NCBI RefSeq assembly: GCF_900631945.1
Contig: NZ_UZWE01000014.1
Span: 37,113-101,112, forward strand
DNA: 64,000 nt
Source: Paracoccus haematequi
GTDB taxonomy: Bacteria > Pseudomonadota > Alphaproteobacteria > Rhodobacterales > Rhodobacteraceae
Direction: 5' to 3'
In this document: positions 40,551-49,873 of the stretch, one piece after another
Layout of the letters: every line of letters starts with the position of its first letter
How positions within the stretch are numbered: the first letter of the stretch is position 1
Position numbers and translations under genes: made by a program
The notes under the pieces: model-generated
What the model was told of the DNA's origin: nothing
Databases searched by the model: none
The model's input: only the letters and a program-made list of their open reading frames with translations

Positions 40551-41618
40551 TTACAGCGGCGTGAAATCCGTATCAGGACGCAGGCGTCGGCAATATTCGC
40601 AGACAAGATCGATGGTGGCCTGAATGTCGTCAAGGCATACCACCTCGGACGGGGTGTGCATGTAGCGCAGCGGCACGGAGATCACGCCGGTGGCGACGCC
40701 GCCCTGCAATTCCTGGACCACCCGTGCATCCGTGGGGCTGGTGCCGCCGGTCGCCTGCTGCTGCCAGGCTATGTCCTTGTCCCTGGCGGCCGAGATCAGA
40801 AGGTCCAGCACGACCGGATTGGTGTTGGCCCCCTGGGATATGCCGGGGCCCTTGCCAAGCTCCAGCTTGCCCTGGTCCTCGGGTCGCGCGCGGGGATAGT
40901 CCGTGGCGACGCCCATATCAATGGCAAGGGCCGTGCGCGGCGCAAGGTTGAAGCCCGCCGTCTTGGCGCCGCGAGAGCCGATCTCCTCTTGCACCGTGCC
41001 CAGGATGTGCAGCCCGACATCGGGATGCACGCCGCCCTCCTCGGCCAGGCGGCGCACCACCTCGGCGCCGATCAGCAGCCCCACCTTGTTGTCGAAGGCG
41101 CGTCCCACGGCCAGGCCGCCGCCCAGCAGGGCGAAGCCGGCATCGATCGTCACCGGACTGCCGACATGGACGACCTTTTCGGCCTCTGCGCGCGACGCGG
41201 CGCCGATGTCGATCCACAGATCCTTCAGCGACGGCGTCTGGCTGACATCGGACGCCTGGAAGGTCTGGATCGCCTTGCGCCCGATCACCCCCGGCACGCG
41301 TTCATGTCCATGGACCCAGACGCGCTGTCCGATCTCGGTCGCGGCGTCGGTGCCGCCGATCGTGCTGAAGAACAGGAAGCCGTCCTCGTCGATGTGATGG
41401 ACGATGAAGCCGATCTCGTCCATGTGGCCGGCATACATGAAGCGCATCGGCGCGTCGGGATGGATGACGGCGCTGACATTGCCCAGGATATCGGTCGTGA
41501 CCGTGTCCGCGAAGGGCTGGACGTAATCGCGATAAAGCCGGGCGACCGGCTGCTCGAAGCCGCTGGGCGAGGGGGCTGCGACGATGGCTGTCAGGAAATC
41601 AAGGGCGCGATCATGCAT
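40551..41618 (-). CDS. M42-family metallo-aminopeptidase
   Basis: A 355-residue M42 peptidase. Metal and catalytic residues are in AGHMDEIGF (His), RAFDNKVG (bridging Asp), TVQEEIGSRGA (catalytic and metal Glu), AIDMGVATDYP (Asp) and MHTPSEVV (final His). These are cobalt/zinc aminopeptidases forming tetrahedral dodecamers, similar to FrvX/TET. The start follows GGAG at 8 bases. A GGAAC-N17-GTT promoter sits just upstream, giving a very short leader. Confidence 0.92.
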   Translation of the reverse strand: MHDRALDFLTAIVAAPSPSGFEQPVARLYRDYVQPFADTVTTDILGNVSAVIHPDAPMRFMYAGHMDEIGFIVHHIDEDGFLFFSTIGGTDAATEIGQRVWVHGHERVPGVIGRKAIQTFQASDVSQTPSLKDLWIDIGAASRAEAEKVVHVGSPVTIDAGFALLGGGLAVGRAFDNKVGLLIGAEVVRRLAEEGGVHPDVGLHILGTVQEEIGSRGAKTAGFNLAPRTALAIDMGVATDYPRARPEDQGKLELGKGPGISQGANTNPVVLDLLISAARDKDIAWQQQATGGTSPTDARVVQELQGGVATGVISVPLRYMHTPSEVVCLDDIQATIDLVCEYCRRLRPDTDFTPL

Positions 41619-41645
41619 GGCGGCGGCTCCTGTGGAGAGGGGGTG

Positions 41646-41670
41646 AACCCTAGACCGCCGATGTTGTTCC
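41646..41670 (-). promoter_or_regulatory. EcfG-type stress promoter of the M42 peptidase
   Basis: On the minus strand GGAAC (41670-41666) and GTT (41648-41646) are 17 bp apart, 28 bp before the start codon. It has the same spacing as the catalase and TspO-like promoters. Confidence 0.5.
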
Positions 41671-41760
41671 AGAAGCCCCGGCGGTTTTTGGCCTGATTGG
41701 ATAGCGCAGGCATGAATTTCAGGCGCCAGGTATAAGCTGCACTGACCGGCGACAGGGCGA

Positions 41761-41940
41761 TCATTGCTCGGGCGGCTGGCCGCCGGTCGACCGGGCCGCG
41801 ATCAGGGCATCGCGCAGGCGCTGCCGCGCCCCGGCAGACCCGGCTTTTGACCGCGCCGATGTCGCAGCCGAGTATCCCGGCGGCGGCGATGTAGCTTTCG
41901 CCCAGGACTGCGGCCGCAGTTCCTTGCGGCGCAGGTGCCA
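41761..41940 (-). pseudogene. Frameshifted ECF sigma factor, region 4 remnant
   Basis: The 628-bp gap 41619-42246 holds only broken genes. On the minus strand GESYIAAAGILGCDIGAVKSRV is a sigma region-4 HTH. One extra G in CCGGGGCGCGG then shifts the frame; removing it continues as CRARQRLRDALIAARSTGG to a stop at 41761. The upstream part is not readable as a full sigma factor in any frame. It was probably an ECF sigma. Sequencing error could mimic the frameshift but not the missing N-terminus. Confidence 0.5.
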
Positions 41941-42039
41941 TTCCTGCGACGGCAGGCAGCGGGGAAGGGTCGAGGCGCAATCGGCATCCGCGGTCCGTTC
42001 CCGGCTCTGGCGGCGCCAGGTGCGGAACCGCCGCCCGAA

Positions 42040-42190
42040 CAGGTCAACCGCCGCAATGGCACCGCGACGAAGCGCGTGAAGGGCGCCCGCGAAGCCCGGC
42101 AGGCTTTCCTGTTGCGACTTTCGGACGCGCTTCGGCCTCTGGCCGAGATCCCGGCCGGCTGCGAGGGCCGCGCCGCAGCTTACAGGTTCA
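42040..42190 (+). pseudogene. Fragment of a PAS/GAF sensor kinase
   Basis: On the plus strand ATKRVKGAREARQAFLLRLS then DALRPLAEIPA matches the linker joining PAS and GAF domains in alphaproteobacterial PAS-GAF (often HWE-type) histidine kinases. Both sides lose homology at once and no kinase domain follows before uxuB. It lies back to back with the sigma remnant, suggesting a decayed regulatory locus. Assignment is by recalled pattern only. Confidence 0.35.
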
Positions 42191-42246
42191 GCAGGAAGGT
42201 GGGTCAGAACAGCGCCTCCCCTGATCCGCCCTGGCCCAGGCGGATT

Positions 42247-43668
42247 TCAACCCGTGGCTACGGCCTGCGCGGCCATCTTGCGCGCCCCATCCCGGACCAG
42301 CCCCGACAGCGCCGCCGTCAGGTCGGCGGCAAAGCCCGGATCGTCGCGCAGGGTGGGGGGGAAAACCTCGGCCAGGGCCAGGAAGCCCTTGACCGTCGCC
42401 GCCGGATCGTCGTGCCACAGATCGGCCAGGCGCGAGGCCAGCGGATCCCTGACCTCGATGGGGCGGCCCTGTTCGTCCGACCCCGAGACATAGCGCATCC
42501 AGGCCGCCACGGCCAAGGTCAGCCCCGGCACCGCGCGCCCTGCGGCCCGGCTTTCCGCGATGGTCCCCAGGATCCGCTGCGGCAGCTTCTGGCTGCCGTC
42601 CATGGCGATCTGCCAGGTCCGGTGCCGGATCGCCGGATTGGCGTATCGCGCGGCAAGCGCGTCGGCATAGGCGGCCAGATCCTCGCCCGGCGGCGGGGTC
42701 AGCGCCGGGATGATCTCGTCCCCCCACAAGCCGCGCACCAAGCGGGCGAAGACCGGATCGGCCATCGTGTCGGCGATGGTTTCGTGCCCCGCCAGATAGC
42801 CCAGATAGGCGAGGCTGGAATGCGTACCGTTCAGCATCCGCAGCTTCATGTGCTCGAAGGGCGTCACATCCGCGACCATCTGCACCCCGACAGTCTCGAA
42901 GGCCGGGCGGGGGCCGCAGAAATCGTCCTCGACCACCCATTGCCGGAAGGGCTCGTGCATGACCGGCGCTTCGTCGCGGTATCCCGTGGCCGCTTCCAGC
43001 CGGTCCAGATCGGCGGGCGTGGTCGCGGGCACGATACGGTCGACCATGGTGGACGGAAATGCGCCCTTCGCCCGAATCCAGTCGGCCAGGGCCGGGTCGA
43101 TCAGCCGGGCCAGTTCCAGAACCACGCCGCGCACCACCCGGCCGTTTTCGGGCAGGTTGTCGCAGCACAGCACCGTGAAGGGCGGCAGGCCCGCCGCGCG
43201 ACGCGCGGCCAGGGCGCGGACCAGGAAGCCCGGCGCAGAGCGCGGCAGCGGGTTTTCCAGGTCGTGCCGGATGTCGGGATGGCCGGGGTTCAGGCGGCCC
43301 GTGGACGGCTCGTGGCAATAGCCCTTTTCCGTCACGGTCAGGCTGACGATATGCGTTGCGGGCGAGGCCATGGCGTCCAGCACGGCCTGGGGATCCTCGG
43401 GCGCGACCAGCACGTCGCGCAGCACCGTCACGACCTGCGGCTTTTCGCCGTCCGGTCCCAGTTCAAGTGCCGTATAGGCCCAGCCTTGCGGTTTCAGCCT
43501 GTCGCGCGTGCCCGGCGATTGCAGCGACACGCCGGTGACGCCCCAGCCGCCCGCCTGGGCCACATAGATCGCCCCATGCGCGCGGAAAAACGCGCCCAGG
43601 CCCAGATGGACGATGCCGCCCGCCGTGGCGGGGTCGCGGTGCAGCCTATCGTGCAAGCCAGCCTCCAT
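42247..43668 (-). CDS. uxuB: D-mannonate oxidoreductase (fructuronate reductase)
   Basis: A 473-residue polyol/mannitol dehydrogenase family enzyme. IVHLGLGAFFRAHGAIY is the cofactor N-terminus and KLRMLNGTHSSLAYLGYL the family signature with catalytic Lys, Asn and His. DRIVPATTPAD is also typical. In context it reduces fructuronate to D-mannonate rather than acting on mannitol: UxaC and a uronate TRAP system are in the same operon and UxuA is at 16 kb. The start overlaps the kduD stop by 23 bp. It is the last gene of the operon. Confidence 0.9.
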   Translation of the reverse strand: MEAGLHDRLHRDPATAGGIVHLGLGAFFRAHGAIYVAQAGGWGVTGVSLQSPGTRDRLKPQGWAYTALELGPDGEKPQVVTVLRDVLVAPEDPQAVLDAMASPATHIVSLTVTEKGYCHEPSTGRLNPGHPDIRHDLENPLPRSAPGFLVRALAARRAAGLPPFTVLCCDNLPENGRVVRGVVLELARLIDPALADWIRAKGAFPSTMVDRIVPATTPADLDRLEAATGYRDEAPVMHEPFRQWVVEDDFCGPRPAFETVGVQMVADVTPFEHMKLRMLNGTHSSLAYLGYLAGHETIADTMADPVFARLVRGLWGDEIIPALTPPPGEDLAAYADALAARYANPAIRHRTWQIAMDGSQKLPQRILGTIAESRAAGRAVPGLTLAVAAWMRYVSGSDEQGRPIEVRDPLASRLADLWHDDPAATVKGFLALAEVFPPTLRDDPGFAADLTAALSGLVRDGARKMAAQAVATG

Positions 43669-44371
43669 CGACGTTCAGGACCGCGCCGTTGATATAGTCG
43701 GACGCGGGCGCGGACAGGAACACGGCGGTCTGGCCGATGTCTTCCGGGCGGCCCCAGCGGCCTGCGGGGATGCGGTCCAGGATCGCGGCGGAACGGTCGG
43801 GATCGGCGCGCAGGGCCGTCGTGTTGTTCGTCTCGATATAGCCGGGCGCGATGGCGTTGACGTTCAGGCCCCGCGCCGCCCATTCGTTGGCCATTAGCTT
43901 GGTCAGCCCCGCGACGCCATGTTTCGACGCTGTATAGGACGGCACCCGGATGCCGCCCTGAAACGACAGCAGGGACGCGATGTTGACGATCTTGCCCCGC
44001 CCGCGCGGCAGGGCCGCCCTGGCGAAGGCCTGGCAGGTGAAGAACAGCGCCTTGAGGTTCGTGTCCATCACCTCGTCCCAGTCGGCTTCGCTGAAATCGA
44101 CCGCATCGGCGCGGCGGATTATCCCTGCGTTGTTCACCAGAATGTCGATCTGTTCCGAGGCAAAGACATCGCGCGCCGCCATCGGATCGCTGAAATCCAG
44201 CCGCAACTCGCGGCCGGATCCCATCAGCGCCAGCGTCTCGTCGCAGTCGCGGCGGCCGCTCGCGATGACCTCGGCCCCCGCCTGCGCCATGGCGACGGCG
44301 ATGGCCTGGCCGATGCCGGTATTGGCGCCGGTGACAAGCGCCACCTTGCCCTCCAGCGAGAACGGGTTCAC
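43646..44371 (-). CDS. kduD: 2-dehydro-3-deoxy-D-gluconate 5-dehydrogenase
   Basis: A 241-residue SDR. TGANTGIGQAIAVAMAQAGAEV is the cofactor loop, NNAGIIRR follows, the catalytic Ser is in NIASLLSFQGG, and YTASKHG holds Tyr/Lys. The closing ETNNTTALR...DYINGAVLNVDGGWLAR is characteristic of KduD. It interconverts 2,5-diketo-3-deoxygluconate and KDG. The GTG start overlaps the kduI stop as GTGA. It works directly after KduI. Confidence 0.92.
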   Translation of the reverse strand: MNPFSLEGKVALVTGANTGIGQAIAVAMAQAGAEVIASGRRDCDETLALMGSGRELRLDFSDPMAARDVFASEQIDILVNNAGIIRRADAVDFSEADWDEVMDTNLKALFFTCQAFARAALPRGRGKIVNIASLLSFQGGIRVPSYTASKHGVAGLTKLMANEWAARGLNVNAIAPGYIETNNTTALRADPDRSAAILDRIPAGRWGRPEDIGQTAVFLSAPASDYINGAVLNVDGGWLAR

Positions 44372-45195
44372 CGCAGATCCCCCGGCTGGACGAAGTCCAT
44401 GTCGGTGTAATCCACGTTGTCGCCCGCCATCGCCCAGATGAAGGTATAGCCGCCGATCCCCGCCCCCGAATGGATCGACCAGGAAGGCGAGATCACCGCC
44501 TGTTCGTTGGCGACGAAGATGTGGCGGGTTTCCTGCGGCTCTCCCATCAGGTGCAGGACGCGGGCCTCGGGCGCCATGCCGTGATACAGATAGGCCTCCA
44601 TCCGCCGGTCGTGGACATGGCTTGGGATGGTGTTCCAGACCGACCCGTCCTCCAGCGTGGTATAGCCCAGCACCAACTGGCAGCTTTCCATCACCAGCGG
44701 GTGGATGAACTGGCGGATGGTGCGCTTGTTCGAGGTTTCCACCGCGCCGGTCTTCATCTCCTTGGCCTCGTTCACGGTGACAAGCCGACAGGGCAGGGCG
44801 CGATGCGCGGGACAGGACGCGAGATAGAAACGCCCCATGCCGCTGAACGTCACCGCGCCCGATCCCCTGCCCAGATACAGCACATCGCCGGTCTTCATCT
44901 CCCATGTCCGGCCCGCCGCCGTCACCGATCCGGTGTCGCCGATGTTGACGATGCCCATTTCGCGCCGTTCCAGGAAGGTCGCGGTCTTCGTTTCCTCGAT
45001 CTTGTCCAGGGTGATGTCGGCGCCGTTGGGGACCGCGCCGCCCAGCACGAAGCGGTCGTAATGGGTATAGACCAGCCGGATCTCGGCATCGGCGAACAGG
45101 CCCTCGGTCAGGAAATGCTGGCGCAGTTCGGCGGTGTCCATGCGCTTGGCGTGATCGGGATGGATCGCGTGGCGGGTTTCGACATGGGTGGTCAT
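44368..45195 (-). CDS. kduI: 5-keto-4-deoxyuronate isomerase
   Basis: A 275-residue double-cupin enzyme. The metal site is in PSHVHDRRMEAYLY (two His and Glu) with a later His in SIHSGAGIGGYTFIWAMAGDN. RHAIHPDHAKRMDTAELRQHFL is the typical N-terminus. It isomerises 4-deoxy-L-threo-5-hexosulose uronate from pectin, alginate-like or unsaturated uronide breakdown. Start follows AAAGG; the longer in-frame version adds only five residues. Its presence shows that unsaturated uronides, not just glucuronate, are used. Confidence 0.94.
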   Translation of the reverse strand: MTTHVETRHAIHPDHAKRMDTAELRQHFLTEGLFADAEIRLVYTHYDRFVLGGAVPNGADITLDKIEETKTATFLERREMGIVNIGDTGSVTAAGRTWEMKTGDVLYLGRGSGAVTFSGMGRFYLASCPAHRALPCRLVTVNEAKEMKTGAVETSNKRTIRQFIHPLVMESCQLVLGYTTLEDGSVWNTIPSHVHDRRMEAYLYHGMAPEARVLHLMGEPQETRHIFVANEQAVISPSWSIHSGAGIGGYTFIWAMAGDNVDYTDMDFVQPGDLR

Positions 45196-45206
45196 GGCAG
45201 GGCCTT

Positions 45207-45488
45207 TCACAGGAAATCGTCGCGGCGGGGGGTGAAGCTGTCGATCAGTTCGCCAGCTTCAAGACAGGTGCAGCCGTGTTCGGCGCCCGAGGGGATGACG
45301 AAGGCGTCGCCCGGCCCGACCTCGAAATCGCGGCCATCCACGGTGAAGCGGTAGCGGCCCGATTGCACATAGGTCGATTGCACATGCGGGTGGCTGTGCA
45401 GCGCGCCCCGGTCGCCCGCCCGGAAGGCGAAGCGGACGACCATCAGGTCGGGGGCATGGGCCAGGACGGTGCGGATGGGATCGGTCAC
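45207..45488 (-). CDS. Small cupin protein in the uronate operon
   Basis: A 93-residue single-domain cupin. HSHPHVQSTYVQSGRYRFTVDG is motif 1 with its His residues, and GPGDAFVIPSGAEHGC is motif 2. The GTG start overlaps the dctM stop. It resembles KdgF-type cupins, which linearise unsaturated uronates before KduI; this fits the operon but is inferred from size and context. Confidence 0.8.
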   Translation of the reverse strand: MTDPIRTVLAHAPDLMVVRFAFRAGDRGALHSHPHVQSTYVQSGRYRFTVDGRDFEVGPGDAFVIPSGAEHGCTCLEAGELIDSFTPRRDDFL

Positions 45489-46765
45489 TTGAACACCCCC
45501 GGCAGCCACAGGGACAGGGCGGGCACATAGGTCACCAGCAGCAGCACGATCAGGCCCGCCGCATAGAAGGGCCAGACGCTGCGCATGGCTTCCCAGATCG
45601 AGATCCGCGCCACGGCAGCGGCGACGAACTGCACCGGGCCAAGCGGCGGCGTGTTCAGCCCGATGCCCAGGTTCAGGATCATGATGACGCCGAAATGCAC
45701 CGGATCGACACCGAAGGCCGCGACCACCGGCAGGAAGATCGGCGTGGTGATGATGATCAGCGGCGACATGTCCATGAAGGTGCCCAGCACCAGCAGCACG
45801 ATGTTGATCATCAGCAGGATCACGAACGGATTGTCCGAAACCGACTGCATCCAGTTGAGCGAAATCTGCGCCACGTGCAGATAGGCCATCAGCCAGCCGA
45901 AGGCCCCCGCCATGCCGATGATCAGCAGCACCATCGCCGTGGTCCGCACGGCCTGCTGGGTGGCGTGGACGAAATCGGACCAGGACATGCTGCGATAGAC
46001 CAGCATCGTCACCAGCAGCGCATAGATCACGGCGATGCACGAGCTTTCGGTGGCGGTGAAGACGCCCGACCGGACGCCGCCGAAGATGATCGCGATCAGC
46101 AGCATTCCGGGCAAGGACTGGATCAGGAAGCGCAGGACATTGGCGAAGCCGGGGAAGGGTTCCGTCGGATAGCCGCGCTTGCGGGCGACGACATAGGCCG
46201 TGATCGACAGCGCGACCGCCAGAAGCAGGCCGGGGATGATCCCCGCCGTGAACAGGTCGGCGATGGAAATCCGCCCCCCGCCCGAGATCGAATAGATGAT
46301 CATGTTGTGGCTGGGCGGCAGCAGCAGCGCGATCAGCGCCGCCATCGAGGTCACGTTGACCGCGTAATCGGCGCCGTAGCCGCGTTCCTTCATCTGCGGG
46401 ATCATGATGCCGCCGACCGCCGCCGCCTCGGCCACCGCCGACCCGGAGATGCCGCCGAACAGGGTGGAGGCGGCGATGTTGACCTGGCCAAGGCCACCCC
46501 GGACATGGCCGATCAGCGATCCGGCGAAACGCACGATCCGCGCCGCGATGCCGCCGCGCACCATCAGGTCGCCCGCGAAGATGAAGAAGGGAATGGCCAT
46601 CAGCGTGAAGACCGAAATCCCCGCCGACAGCCGCTGGAACACCACCAGAGGCGGCAGGCCCAGATAGCCCACGGTCGCCAGGCTGGAAATGCCCAGGCAG
46701 AAGGCGATCGGCGTTCCGATCAGCATCAGGGCGGTGAAGACGCCGAACAGGATCAGATATTCCAT
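45485..46765 (-). CDS. dctM: TRAP transporter large membrane subunit (DctM-type)
   Basis: A 426-residue protein with about 12-13 spans. GTPIAFCLGISSL, PFFIFAGDLMVRGGIAARIVRFA, GGISGSAVAEAAAVGGIMIP and LLPPSHNMIIYS are the conserved TRAP-M blocks. It forms the uptake channel with the 177-residue DctQ subunit, driven by a sodium gradient. The start lies 1 nt from the dctQ stop. Substrate is probably a hexuronate, from the adjacent uxaC, kduI and kduD. Confidence 0.93.
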   Translation of the reverse strand: MEYLILFGVFTALMLIGTPIAFCLGISSLATVGYLGLPPLVVFQRLSAGISVFTLMAIPFFIFAGDLMVRGGIAARIVRFAGSLIGHVRGGLGQVNIAASTLFGGISGSAVAEAAAVGGIMIPQMKERGYGADYAVNVTSMAALIALLLPPSHNMIIYSISGGGRISIADLFTAGIIPGLLLAVALSITAYVVARKRGYPTEPFPGFANVLRFLIQSLPGMLLIAIIFGGVRSGVFTATESSCIAVIYALLVTMLVYRSMSWSDFVHATQQAVRTTAMVLLIIGMAGAFGWLMAYLHVAQISLNWMQSVSDNPFVILLMINIVLLVLGTFMDMSPLIIITTPIFLPVVAAFGVDPVHFGVIMILNLGIGLNTPPLGPVQFVAAAVARISIWEAMRSVWPFYAAGLIVLLLVTYVPALSLWLPGVFK

Positions 46766-46766
46766 C

Positions 46767-47300
46767 TCAGGCCTCGGTCATCAGGATGTCTTCGGCGTCC
46801 GGCTCGGCCTCGACCATGCGGCCGGTCAGCCGGTTCAGCAGGTGTTCCAGAACGAACAGCGTCATCAGCACGCCCCCCGCGAACAGCGGCATATAGCCGA
46901 AGCCCCCCGGCAGCCCGATCACCGGCAGGCTGGACCCCCAGGTCTTGGCCATCAACTGCCAGCCATAGACCGCCATGCCGAGGCTGAAGACCAGCACCGC
47001 CAGGTCGGACAGCGCCCGCAGCCATGTCCCGGCGCTGTCGGGCAGAAAGAACAGCAGCACGTCGAAGCCCATATGGAAGCTTTCATGGACGCCCACGGCG
47101 CTGCCCAGGAAGATGAACCAGCTCATCAGCAGGATCGCCACGGGTTCGACCCACAGCAGGCTGTCGTTCATCACATAGCGCATGAAGACCTGCGCGAAGA
47201 CGATCACGGTCATCGCGACCAGGCCCAGGCCCGCCAGCCACAGGCTGGTCCGCGACAGCCAGGCGTTCAGACGCGACAATGCGGCGATGCTGCCGTGCAT
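46767..47300 (-). CDS. dctQ: TRAP transporter small membrane subunit (DctQ-type)
   Basis: A 177-residue protein with four predicted spans. VFAQVFMRYVMNDSLLWVEPVAILLMSW and SFHMGFDVL contain the conserved W-x-E and G-x-D motifs of the family. It is separated from the dctP stop by 60 bp including a stable hairpin. Confidence 0.9.
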   Translation of the reverse strand: MHGSIAALSRLNAWLSRTSLWLAGLGLVAMTVIVFAQVFMRYVMNDSLLWVEPVAILLMSWFIFLGSAVGVHESFHMGFDVLLFFLPDSAGTWLRALSDLAVLVFSLGMAVYGWQLMAKTWGSSLPVIGLPGGFGYMPLFAGGVLMTLFVLEHLLNRLTGRMVEAEPDAEDILMTEA

Positions 47301-47330
47301 GGCGTCACCTTTCGATTGCGTGAAGGGAAT

Positions 47331-47354
47331 GGCCCGCGCAGGGCGGCGCGGGCC
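47331..47354 (-). terminator. Hairpin between dctP and dctQ
   Basis: GGCCCGCGC pairs with GCGCGGGCC (9 bp) around a 6-base loop, 6 nt beyond the dctP stop on the minus strand. There is no U tract, so it is more likely an mRNA-stabilising or attenuating hairpin that keeps binding protein above membrane subunits. Confidence 0.6.
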
Positions 47355-47360
47355 TTGGCG

Positions 47361-48338
47361 TCACTGGGTTTCCTGGATGCGCTTGACCAGATCCTGCGCC
47401 TCGGGCGTGGTCACGTATTTCTCGTAGACGGGGGCCATCGCCTCGATGAAGGCGGTCTTGTCCACGTCCTTGATGACCTCGGCGCCGGCGGCCACGACTT
47501 TCTCCTCGCTGGCCTTTTCCTGTTCCGCCCACAGGCGGCGCTGCACGGTGGCGGAATTCTTGGCCGCCGTGCGCATGATTTCCTGATCCTCGGGCGACAG
47601 CTTGTCCCAGGCGATCTTCGACACCGCGACCAGTTCCGGGACCATCAGGTGCTGGTCCAGGGTGAAATATTTGGCCACCTCGGCATGGCCCGAACTGTCA
47701 TAGGAGGGGAAGTTGTTCTCCGCCCCGTCGATGACGCCGGTCTGGATAGACGAATAGACCTCGCCGTAAGGCATCGGCGTGGCATTGGCGCCAAGCGCCG
47801 CCATCATGTCCACGAACACGTCGTTCTGCATGACGCGGAACTTCATGCCCTTCAGGTCTTCGACCGACTGGATCGGCTTTTGCGAGTTATAGAAGTTGCG
47901 CGCCCCGCCGTCGTAATAGGCCAGCGCGATCAGATCCTTTTCCTCGAAGGCCTTGGCGATTTCCTCGCCGATGGGGCCGTCCATCACGGCGTGCTGGTGT
48001 TCCTCGGACCGGAACAGATAGGGCAGCGACATCAGCTGCGTGACCGGCACGATGTCGTTGAACGACCCGAAGGACGCGCGCACCATGTCGATGACGCCGA
48101 ACTGGGTCTGTTCGATGGTGTCCTTTTCCTCGCCCAGCTGGGACGACGGGAACACCTCGATGCAGATGCGGCCGCCGGATTTCTCCTTGACCTCGGCGGC
48201 CATGGCCTTGACGCCCTCGACGGTCGGATAGCCGTCGGGATGGGTGTCGGACGACCGCAGGGTGATCTCGCAATCGGCGGCGGCGGCAAGGCCGGCCGAA
48301 CACAGCAGCACGGCAAGGGTGGTGGTGACGAACTTCAT
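47361..48338 (-). CDS. dctP: TRAP transporter periplasmic binding protein (DctP-type)
   Basis: A 325-residue precursor with a signal peptide ending [55 protein letters not shown] (the carboxylate-binding Arg) and [31 protein letters not shown] are DctP-family blocks resembling uronate binding proteins. It delivers substrate to DctQM. GGGAGG serves as RBS, and it follows uxaC by 22 nt. Confidence 0.93.
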   Translation of the reverse strand: MKFVTTTLAVLLCSAGLAAAADCEITLRSSDTHPDGYPTVEGVKAMAAEVKEKSGGRICIEVFPSSQLGEEKDTIEQTQFGVIDMVRASFGSFNDIVPVTQLMSLPYLFRSEEHQHAVMDGPIGEEIAKAFEEKDLIALAYYDGGARNFYNSQKPIQSVEDLKGMKFRVMQNDVFVDMMAALGANATPMPYGEVYSSIQTGVIDGAENNFPSYDSSGHAEVAKYFTLDQHLMVPELVAVSKIAWDKLSPEDQEIMRTAAKNSATVQRRLWAEQEKASEEKVVAAGAEVIKDVDKTAFIEAMAPVYEKYVTTPEAQDLVKRIQETQ

Positions 48339-48360
48339 GGTATCCTCCCGTTGGTGAAGC

Positions 48361-49767
48361 TCAGAGTTTGTAGGCCTTCTTGGCGAGGCCGTAGGTCAGT
48401 TCGTGGGCAAGCGCGGGCGCCTCGTCGGCGTGCAGGCGTCCGGTGGCGACCAGCGTCGCAAGAAATCCGCAATCGACCCGCCGCGCGACATCGTGGCGCG
48501 CCGGGATCGAGCAGAAGGCGCGGGTGTCGTCGTTGAACCCCACGGTGTTGAAAAAACCCGCCGTTTCCGTGGTCATCTCGCGAAACCGGCGCATCCCCTC
48601 GGGGCTGTCGTGGAACCACCAGGGCGGACCAAGCCGCAGGCAGGGATAGACCCCGGCCAGCGGCGCCAGTTCGCGGGAATAGGCGGTCTCGTCCAGGGTG
48701 AACAGGATCACCGTCAGATCGGGGCGCATCCCCACCGCGTTCAGAAGCGGGCGCAGGGCGGCGACGTAATCGGTGCGGCCCGGAATGTCGAAGCCCTTGT
48801 CGCGGCCATGGATGGCCATCACCGGATCCGAATGGTTGCGCCGGGCGCCAGGATGGATTTGCAGGACCAGCCCGTCCTCCAGGCTCATCCGCGCCATTTC
48901 GGTCAGCATCTGGCCGCGAAAGGCATCGGCCTCGTCGGGGGTGCAGGCGCCGCGCAGCGCCTTCTGGAACAGCGCGGCGGCGTCTGCCTGGGGCAGATCC
49001 TCGGTTCGGGCGCTGGCGTGGCCGTGGTCGCTGGAGGTCGCGCCGTGATCCTGGAAGAACGCCCGCCGCGCCCGGTGCGCGTCCAAGTAACCCGCCCAGG
49101 TCGCGGTGTCGAAACCCGTCTGCTGTCCCAGCAGCGCCACGTTGTCGGCGAACCCCGCCATCTCGGGGTCCACCACCCCGTCGGGGCGATAGGCGGTGAC
49201 GACGCGGCCGTCCCAGCCCGATTCGCGGATCATCCGATGCCAGCGCAGATCGTCGGTCGCGGCCTCGGTCGTGGCGATGACCTCGATGTTGAAGCGCTTG
49301 AACAGCGCGCGGGGGCGGAATTCGGGCCGGGCCAGGCAATCGGCGATACGGTCGTAATACCAGTCCGCCGAATCCGCAGACAGGCGGCGGTCGATGCCGA
49401 AGACATGCTGAAAACTGTGATCCAGCCACAGCCGCGACGGGGTGCCCGCGAACAGGTGGTAATGGCTTGCGAACAGCCGCCAGATCGCGCGCCCGTCCGT
49501 CGCGGTCGGACCGCCGTCCATGCGCGGCACGCCCAGGTCCGTCAGCGCCACGCCCTGCGACGCCAGCATCCGAAAGACGTAATGATCCGGCGTCACGAAC
49601 AGCTGCGCGGGGTCGGGAAAGGGCCGGTCCTCGGCGAACCAGCGGGGGTCGGTATGGCCGTGCGGGCTGACGATCGGCAGGTCGCGGATCCCCGCATACA
49701 GGTCGCGCGCCACGTCGCGGGCGCGCCCGTCCAGCGGAAACAGCCGATCCTCGTCCAGCAAGCCCAT
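48361..49767 (-). CDS. uxaC: Glucuronate (uronate) isomerase
   Basis: A 468-residue amidohydrolase-fold isomerase. The metal-binding [11 protein letters not shown] is near residue 35, with [48 protein letters not shown] and the C-terminal GLAKKAYKL. It converts D-glucuronate to D-fructuronate (and galacturonate to tagaturonate). It is the first gene of the operon. The ATG at 49767 follows GGAGGGAGG; an ATG four codons earlier lacks an RBS. Confidence 0.95.
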   Translation of the reverse strand: MGLLDEDRLFPLDGRARDVARDLYAGIRDLPIVSPHGHTDPRWFAEDRPFPDPAQLFVTPDHYVFRMLASQGVALTDLGVPRMDGGPTATDGRAIWRLFASHYHLFAGTPSRLWLDHSFQHVFGIDRRLSADSADWYYDRIADCLARPEFRPRALFKRFNIEVIATTEAATDDLRWHRMIRESGWDGRVVTAYRPDGVVDPEMAGFADNVALLGQQTGFDTATWAGYLDAHRARRAFFQDHGATSSDHGHASARTEDLPQADAAALFQKALRGACTPDEADAFRGQMLTEMARMSLEDGLVLQIHPGARRNHSDPVMAIHGRDKGFDIPGRTDYVAALRPLLNAVGMRPDLTVILFTLDETAYSRELAPLAGVYPCLRLGPPWWFHDSPEGMRRFREMTTETAGFFNTVGFNDDTRAFCSIPARHDVARRVDCGFLATLVATGRLHADEAPALAHELTYGLAKKAYKL

Positions 49768-49800
49768 CCTCCCTCCCATCGAGTCGTGCTTGTTTTGCGT

Positions 49801-49820
49801 CTAGCCATCTAATATGCTAG
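49801..49820. promoter_or_regulatory. Candidate operator between uxaC and the GntR gene
   Basis: CTAGC-N10-GCTAG is an inverted repeat in an AT-rich stretch, 33 bp before uxaC and 53 bp before the chosen GntR start. Binding by the divergent GntR protein is inferred. Confidence 0.4.
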
Positions 49821-49873
49821 TTTTCAAGAATGGTCAACTGAGTGTCGAGATGGCATCATCGCGCGGGCTTTCT

